The notes beneath the pieces were generated by a model. The model ran no database searches, was not told the origin of the DNA, and saw only the letters and a program-made list of their open reading frames with translations. A stretch of DNA of 64,000 nt from a bacterium (GTDB lineage Bacteria; Actinomycetota; Acidimicrobiia; Acidimicrobiales; Bin134), in contig JAPPAP010000039.1 of NCBI GenBank assembly GCA_026705465.1, positions 1-64,000 on the forward strand, in the 5' to 3' direction. Below, piece by piece: positions 60,138-64,000 of this stretch (positions are counted from its first letter, which is position 1; each line of letters opens with the position of its first letter). A program made the translations under genes and the position numbers.

Positions 60138-60972
60138 GAGCGTCGCTCTGTGCTGTGGCGACCGTGGTCAGGTCGTCGCCGATCACGATCTCGCCGTCGA
60201 AGTGCTCAGCGGCCCGGGCGATCCATTCGGGGTACTGCTCGGCGGTGGGGGCGGGCACCATGTGGGTCAATACCAGGCGCCGGGCGCCGACTCGGGCCGC
60301 GGTTTGGGCCGCCTCCACCACGCCGGAGTGATAGTCGAGAATGTCTTGGACCATGTCGTTGGGGATGAGCTCCACCAGATCCCGGCGAATCACCGTCTGC
60401 ACGTAGGCATCGACGTCGGCGGCCAGAGCGTCCACGCCCTCACAGGGAAGGGTGTCGCCCACCAACGCCACCGTCGAGCCGTTGTGCTCAAGCCGGTAGC
60501 CGATGGTGGGCCTCGCCGGCGCGTGGACCGTGGCCGCGGTGGACACCTGCACATCGTTGACCGTGAACTGATCGTCCGGCTCCACCTCGGTGACCTCCAC
60601 ATTCGGACCCCTGGTGAGGGCTTCGTGGTGCTCGATTCGGTAGCCGATGTCGGCTTCCAGAGCATGGATCTGGCGTTCCACGAACTGGGCGGTGCCCGGT
60701 GGCCCGAACACCGGAAGGGCAACGTTGCCCTGAGTCATGATCCAGTGCGTGGTGATGACGTCGTTGAGATCGCAGATGTGATCGCTGTGCAAGTGGGTCA
60801 CCAAGACGGCAGCTAAGAACGCCGGCAGCGATCCTCCCCCGGCCATGCGCATCACCACTCCACGACCGGCGTCGACCAGTACGTGGGTGTCGCCCGCCTT
60901 CACCAGAGTGGATGGACCGGCCCGATTGGCGTCGGGCAACGGGGATCCGGTTCCCGTCAACACGATTTCCAT
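60130..60972 (-). CDS. Metallo-beta-lactamase-fold hydrolase (RNase Z/arylsulfatase-like)
   Basis: The 280-aa protein has GTGSPLPDANRAGPS near the start and the zinc motif THLHSDH at 59-65, then VGDT near 172-175 and TH near 237. This is the RNase Z/AtsA-type branch, which includes phosphodiesterases and MBL-fold sulfatases. Its coupling to a sulfatase gene suggests hydrolysis of a sulfate, phosphate or lactone linked to the same substrate. It is too unlike housekeeping RNase Z in context to call it that. Confidence 0.83.
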   Translation of the reverse strand: MEIVLTGTGSPLPDANRAGPSTLVKAGDTHVLVDAGRGVVMRMAGGGSLPAFLAAVLVTHLHSDHICDLNDVITTHWIMTQGNVALPVFGPPGTAQFVERQIHALEADIGYRIEHHEALTRGPNVEVTEVEPDDQFTVNDVQVSTAATVHAPARPTIGYRLEHNGSTVALVGDTLPCEGVDALAADVDAYVQTVIRRDLVELIPNDMVQDILDYHSGVVEAAQTAARVGARRLVLTHMVPAPTAEQYPEWIARAAEHFDGEIVIGDDLTTVATAQSDAHG

Positions 60973-61036
60973 CTCTCGCTCCTTTGCTGTGGGGGGATCG
61001 TCGGGCTCGAAGAACGCTGGTGGATCCTCTGGGCGG

Positions 61037-61618
61037 TCAAGACGTCATGCCGCCCAGGCCTACCAGGCCCCGAGCCAGCTCGATCTCGCCCATGTGGCGC
61101 AACCCGTGTTGGTAGTGCCAGCACTCGAAGGCGTCGAGCACGGTGATGCCCTGGGGGCCAGCGCACATCGCGCTGTAGGTGCTGGCGATCTGGGGCGGAT
61201 AGGGCGGAGCGACGATGACCCGCTCGAATTCGGCGGGATCCATGTGCTCGATGTAGGCCTCAGTCCGGTTGAACACCGCCCGCTGGTACTCCTTGAACGC
61301 CTCGAAGTCGCCGATGCGCTGGTGGATCATGTCGCTGACCGGCCGCTCCTTGCCGTGGTCGTTTATGGCCATCTGCACCCGGGCCTGCCAACCGTCATTC
61401 CAGATGGGCAGTTCACCGGAGATGCCCATGAAGGTGGCGTCTTGCATGTTGGTGTAGTGGAAAAGCGAGAACGCGATGGGCAGTACCCCTTCCCGTTCGA
61501 AGTGGTTCACGTGATGCAGTTCCATGGTGCTCACCGCTTGGTAGTAGAGCGAGTGCATGGTTCGCATACGGCGCAAGAGCGAGTCTTGGATGAGGTTCAG
61601 CGTGTCGACGTTGCCCAT
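61037..61618 (-). CDS. DinB-like four-helix metal-binding protein
   Basis: The 193-aa protein looks like the DinB/YfiT superfamily: histidines in LFHYTNMQDATF near residue 53 and a C-terminal CWHYQHGLRHMGEIELARG, where DinB proteins have His ligands before a long helix. Members are often thiol-linked transferases or hydrolases with a metal. It starts 13 nt after the TetR gene and is followed after 64 nt by the MBL gene. Confidence 0.72.
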   Translation of the reverse strand: MGNVDTLNLIQDSLLRRMRTMHSLYYQAVSTMELHHVNHFEREGVLPIAFSLFHYTNMQDATFMGISGELPIWNDGWQARVQMAINDHGKERPVSDMIHQRIGDFEAFKEYQRAVFNRTEAYIEHMDPAEFERVIVAPPYPPQIASTYSAMCAGPQGITVLDAFECWHYQHGLRHMGEIELARGLVGLGGMTS

Positions 61619-61631
61619 GGCGGTTCCTTGT

Positions 61632-62240
61632 TCAGGGTCGGAGGATTGCCTCTAGCGCGGCCCGAAGCACGGCCTCGGTCTCGGCGATGGTGTATCGGCG
61701 ATGGCGGCGCAGGTAGTCGATGGTGTCGAACTGGAAGAGGACGTCGCCGGCGGACAGAACGGCTTGACGATCAGCTGCCTTGCTCGCGGCCAACTCGGAA
61801 GCAAACTGGAGCTCGAACTGGTCGCGGAGGTCGTTGCGGGCTGTGGCCAGCCAGTCGCGAACCCGGGGGTGGTTGGGAGCATTGTGTACCGCAGCCCGGT
61901 ATACCGAGCCGGCTCTCTCATAGAGTCGAAGCCGCATGGCCGCGAAGTCGTCGATGCGGCGGTCGAGCGGTCCTTGGCCGATCTTGTGGAGGCGGCCAGC
62001 GTCTCTCATGAGCTCGCGATGGCGATTGATGGCAGATTCGACGAGCTCGCCGGGGTCGGCGAAGTATCGGTAGAGGGATCGCAGGGAAAGACCGGACCGC
62101 TTGGAGACCTGCTCGATGGTTGGAATCAGCGACTCCTCGGCAAACATTTCCAGGACGGTGTCGAGAGCGGTATTGATGTTGCGCTCTCGGCGGGCGACCC
62201 TCCCGTCGACCGAAGCGTCGGTGCGGTCCACGTCGGTCAT
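61632..62240 (-). CDS. TetR-family transcriptional regulator
   Basis: The 202-aa protein has an N-terminal helix-turn-helix: IEQVSKRSGLSLRSLYRYFADPGELVESAI at about residues 42-72 fits TetR. The C-terminal helices should bind a ligand. It sits at the head of the DinB-MBL-sulfatase run and probably represses it. The gaps to its neighbours are 13 nt (downstream) and 64 nt (upstream). Confidence 0.92.
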   Translation of the reverse strand: MTDVDRTDASVDGRVARRERNINTALDTVLEMFAEESLIPTIEQVSKRSGLSLRSLYRYFADPGELVESAINRHRELMRDAGRLHKIGQGPLDRRIDDFAAMRLRLYERAGSVYRAAVHNAPNHPRVRDWLATARNDLRDQFELQFASELAASKAADRQAVLSAGDVLFQFDTIDYLRRHRRYTIAETEAVLRAALEAILRP

Positions 62241-62304
62241 CGCGGTTTGACGGTAGCAGTCACTTGAGCGTCGGAGTCGTCGGTGTCAACGAGGTGAACG
62301 CGCA

Positions 62305-63021
62305 CTAGAACAACACCCGGGTGGGGTCAGTCAGCGACCGGGCTACGTCGTCGAGGAGCGGGTCGGCGATCACTGCGTAGTTGGCCTCGTCGTGGGCGGT
62401 CCCGCCGGTCGCCAGCTCTTCGGCCATTGCCGGGGAGATCAAGTCGAATCGGGCTTCGGCAAACGTCCGGTGATCGCCGAGGAACCGGTCTTCCACCCAG
62501 AACCGGCCGATGCGGGTCGATTCGATGGCCTCGGCCAGATCGGGATACGAGGCGTCGGCCACAACTTGGAGAAGCAGGAGCTGGTCGGTGGCTGCTCCGG
62601 ACGCCTGGGGCGGTATCGGGTCGTCTTCCGCCGGGAAGGTCGCCATGACGATGGTGAACTCCATTCCCGCGTCCTTGTGAACGTGAGACTCTTGGAAGTC
62701 CTCGCGCATGGTCATCTCGGCTATGGCGGCGCGGTAGGGGTACTGCGCGATGGCGATCCGATCCCACTCGGTTTCGTCGCCAAGCAGCTGATGGACCACC
62801 GGTGCGAGCAGGATGATGCGGGCGCCCACCGCCCTCAACTGCTCGTGGGGTGCGTAGACATTGTCGGCCTCGACGCCTGAGAGCGTGGAGGTCCGGCCAT
62901 CCCCGTAGTCGGCGACGGCTCGGTACTTCATCAGATTGAGCGCCCACATCGGCCCGCCGGGATCCTCTCGTTCGAACCAGGAGGCCACGTAGGTGTCGTT
63001 CAGCGCTCCATACCGGGGCAT
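62305..63021 (-). CDS. DUF1330-like (dimeric alpha/beta-barrel) protein
   Basis: The 238-aa protein has MWALNLMKYRAVADYGDGR near residue 25, YAPHEQLRAVGARIILLAP near 56, and WDRIAIAQYPYRAAIAEMTM near 85, the pattern of DUF1330 domains; a second half without clear repeats follows. The role of this family is unknown. The transcript seems leaderless, with TAAGGT 6 nt before the ATG. It may be the first gene of the sulfatase operon. Confidence 0.72.
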   Translation of the reverse strand: MPRYGALNDTYVASWFEREDPGGPMWALNLMKYRAVADYGDGRTSTLSGVEADNVYAPHEQLRAVGARIILLAPVVHQLLGDETEWDRIAIAQYPYRAAIAEMTMREDFQESHVHKDAGMEFTIVMATFPAEDDPIPPQASGAATDQLLLLQVVADASYPDLAEAIESTRIGRFWVEDRFLGDHRTFAEARFDLISPAMAEELATGGTAHDEANYAVIADPLLDDVARSLTDPTRVLF

Positions 63022-63027
63022 GGGCGG

Positions 63028-63033
63028 ACCTTA
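63028..63033 (-). promoter_or_regulatory. -10 box of a probable leaderless transcript
   Basis: TAAGGT on the minus strand ends 6 nt before the ATG at 63021. Confidence 0.45.
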
Positions 63034-63074
63034 TAGTATTGCGCCTTTCACTGGCAATAGTTTGGGGCGACCGC

Positions 63075-63656
63075 CTAAGCCGCGTCGTCGGGCGAGGCCA
63101 GGCGGCGGAGACGGTTTCTGTAGGGGCCATATCGCCAGACGAGATCATCTCCGTCGCGATAGCGGGTGACCACCAGGCGCTTGCCCCCCAGATAGAGGTT
63201 CAGACGACCCTCTTCGAACCGGGCCGCCACTTCGATTTGGCCGCCGCCGACCCCCTCGTCGCGCACGCCTCTATCAAGGGTGCCGTCGGCGAACATGTCG
63301 TGAATAATCCCAGCCGCGGTGATTACCACTCGGTTGCCCGCCTGCTCATTGCGTTCGATGTGGCCCCTCAGCGGTCCCCGGTATACCTGCCACACCCCGC
63401 GAAGGTCAGGGGCACCTTCGGCCAGCGGCTCGTCGCAACCGGCCAGTACCAGCGGCGGCCACTCCCGCCACCGGCCGGGGGGCGTTCGGACAACCGGCAA
63501 GTCGACCGCTTTGGTAGAGGCCGACTGGAGATCTGGCGCCAACTCCGGCAGGAGGTAGTGCTCGCTTCCGACCGGAGGCTTAGGTGGGTGGCGCCGCACC
63601 CGAAGCGGTGCCGCTGCCGTTGAACCGAGAGCCTTCACCACATCGCCGATTCGCAT
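63075..63656 (-). CDS. Conserved-looking hypothetical protein (193 aa)
   Basis: No family is recognised. The N-terminal 80 residues are Pro-rich. The C-terminal part, from GVWQVYRGPLRGHIERNEQ, has alternating strands (NRVVITAAGIIHDM, GRLNLYLGGKRLVVTRY, LVWRYGPYRNRL) that suggest a lipocalin-like beta-barrel. It has no signal peptide. It is divergent from the PEP carboxylase gene, with 179 bp between. Confidence 0.65.
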   Translation of the reverse strand: MRIGDVVKALGSTAAAPLRVRRHPPKPPVGSEHYLLPELAPDLQSASTKAVDLPVVRTPPGRWREWPPLVLAGCDEPLAEGAPDLRGVWQVYRGPLRGHIERNEQAGNRVVITAAGIIHDMFADGTLDRGVRDEGVGGGQIEVAARFEEGRLNLYLGGKRLVVTRYRDGDDLVWRYGPYRNRLRRLASPDDAA

Positions 63657-63697
63657 CGCCGATCCTCCAAATCAATTGCGTCTAACACTGGTATAAG

Positions 63698-63713
63698 GTA
63701 TTGGCATCAATAC
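63698..63713. promoter_or_regulatory. Inverted repeat upstream of ppc
   Basis: GTATTG and CAATAC are separated by 4 nt in the divergent gap before the PEP carboxylase start. More CAATAC/GTATTG-like words occur nearby (63038 and 63722 areas). A regulator site is possible. Confidence 0.3.
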
Positions 63714-63835
63714 TGGCAAAACAATACTCACATCGGCTGCTCATCAGCGGCAGGCCCCGAGCTGACCACCGAATCATTTGCCGCCGCCGCGGAGAGCATT
63801 GACCCCATTACGCGTAGAATAAGAGTCTCAGAGTC

Positions 63836-64000
63836 ATGGCTTCGGCAGACCATTTGGACCAAATCGACTCGGCGCTTCGCAACGACATCAGGCGGCTGGG
63901 CAACCAACTTGGCGATGCCCTGGTACGCCAGCACGGTCCTGAGTTGCTCGAGCGTGTGGAGCAGGTGCGGACCATGGCCCGGGGCCTGCGGCGCGACGAG
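63836..64000 (+). CDS. ppc: Phosphoenolpyruvate carboxylase, N-terminal fragment
   Basis: The 55 codons in the window read SALRNDIRRLGNQLGDALVR and LLERVEQVRTMARGLRRDE, the N-terminal pattern of PEP carboxylase, which makes oxaloacetate from PEP and bicarbonate for the TCA cycle. The gene runs off the right edge. TAGAAT lies about 15 nt before the ATG and could be the -10. Confidence 0.8.
   Translation, partial: MASADHLDQIDSALRNDIRRLGNQLGDALVRQHGPELLERVEQVRTMARGLRRDE

Noticed and set aside
60130..60972. MBL gene as housekeeping RNase Z
   Set aside because: It shares the fold and THLHSDH motif, but sits inside a sulfatase operon with overlapping frames and lacks a clear RNase Z exosite segment.
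63728..63934. 68-codon minus-strand frame before ppc
   Set aside because: It overlaps the PEP carboxylase start antisense, has no ribosome site and no recognisable content.

Overview
The window is high-GC, densely coded DNA. It reads as a free-living or host-associated actinobacterium, and I infer an Acidimicrobiia-like lineage. Supporting signs are an F420-type LLM oxidoreductase, a PaaX-type regulator, a bifunctional-type Dcd, OtsA next to a trehalose phosphatase-GH15 fusion, CaiB and Ltp2-type CoA genes, a P450-ferredoxin pair, and many apparently leaderless starts with a TANNNT -10 box 6-9 nt before the start codon. I saw no phage, transposase, CRISPR array or rRNA. No stretch longer than 300 bases lacks a gene.

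Layout. 1-1.1 kb: truncated peptide-type ABC substrate-binding lipoprotein and a small unknown gene. 1.2-10.4 kb: orphan molybdenum hydroxylase large subunit, otsA plus otsB-GH15, and a type I sulfatase, with three copies of a structured intergenic repeat. 10.5-13.6 kb: overlapping aminotransferase, omega-amidase and MFS exporter genes. 13.7-17.9 kb: secreted unknown, tRNA-fMet, alpha/beta hydrolase, class V aminotransferase. 17.9-21.2 kb: Rieske oxygenase divergent from PaaX, then an LLM oxidoreductase. 21.3-22.9 kb: MazEF-type toxin-antitoxin overlapping a queuosine-salvage gene (Qng1 family). 23.0-27.6 kb: GntR-controlled divergon with aldolase-SDR, mtnA and a FAMIN/YfiH-type phosphorylase. 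27.7-31.2 kb: AGPS-like flavoprotein, dcd, an HD protein and a quinone reductase. 31.3-34.6 kb: tRNA-Gly, a TIM-barrel isomerase, P450 plus ferredoxin, a DMT transporter. 34.6-39.9 kb: amidohydrolase, DUF35, thiolase-like and tandem CaiB genes. 40.1-46.1 kb: phosphomannomutase, enoyl-CoA hydratase, a lyase-like/glycosyltransferase fusion, 2-hydroxyacid dehydrogenase. 46.1-54.8 kb: SDR, thioesterase and class I amidotransferase; then an ERG6-like sterol C-24 methyltransferase and small-domain proteins; then a YbaY-type lipoprotein and a retropepsin-like protein. 54.8-63.0 kb: sulfatase operon with a TetR regulator and a sulfatase-DJ-1 fusion. 63.8 kb to the end: start of PEP carboxylase.

How the genes may work together. 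The clearest candidate system is the divergon at 22968-27645. A FAMIN-type nucleoside phosphorylase, MtnA isomerase and class II aldolase fused to a dehydrogenase could take methylthioadenosine or 5'-deoxyadenosine to DHAP plus a small aldehyde and then an acid or alcohol, without a kinase or hydrolase. Its promoters carry matching TTGTCAGACAA operators placed to be bound by the linked GntR/UTRA repressor. The 10.5-12.5 kb transaminase plus omega-amidase pair could serve the last step of methionine salvage. Two sulfatase loci, a P450, Rieske and Ltp2-type genes, CaiB and a sterol methyltransferase suggest use or remodelling of sulfated, steroid-like or lipid substrates.

The second strong candidate is the three-copy intergenic element at 1167, 3756 and 10288. 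Its conserved internal loop lies between helices whose sequences change in a compensated way.
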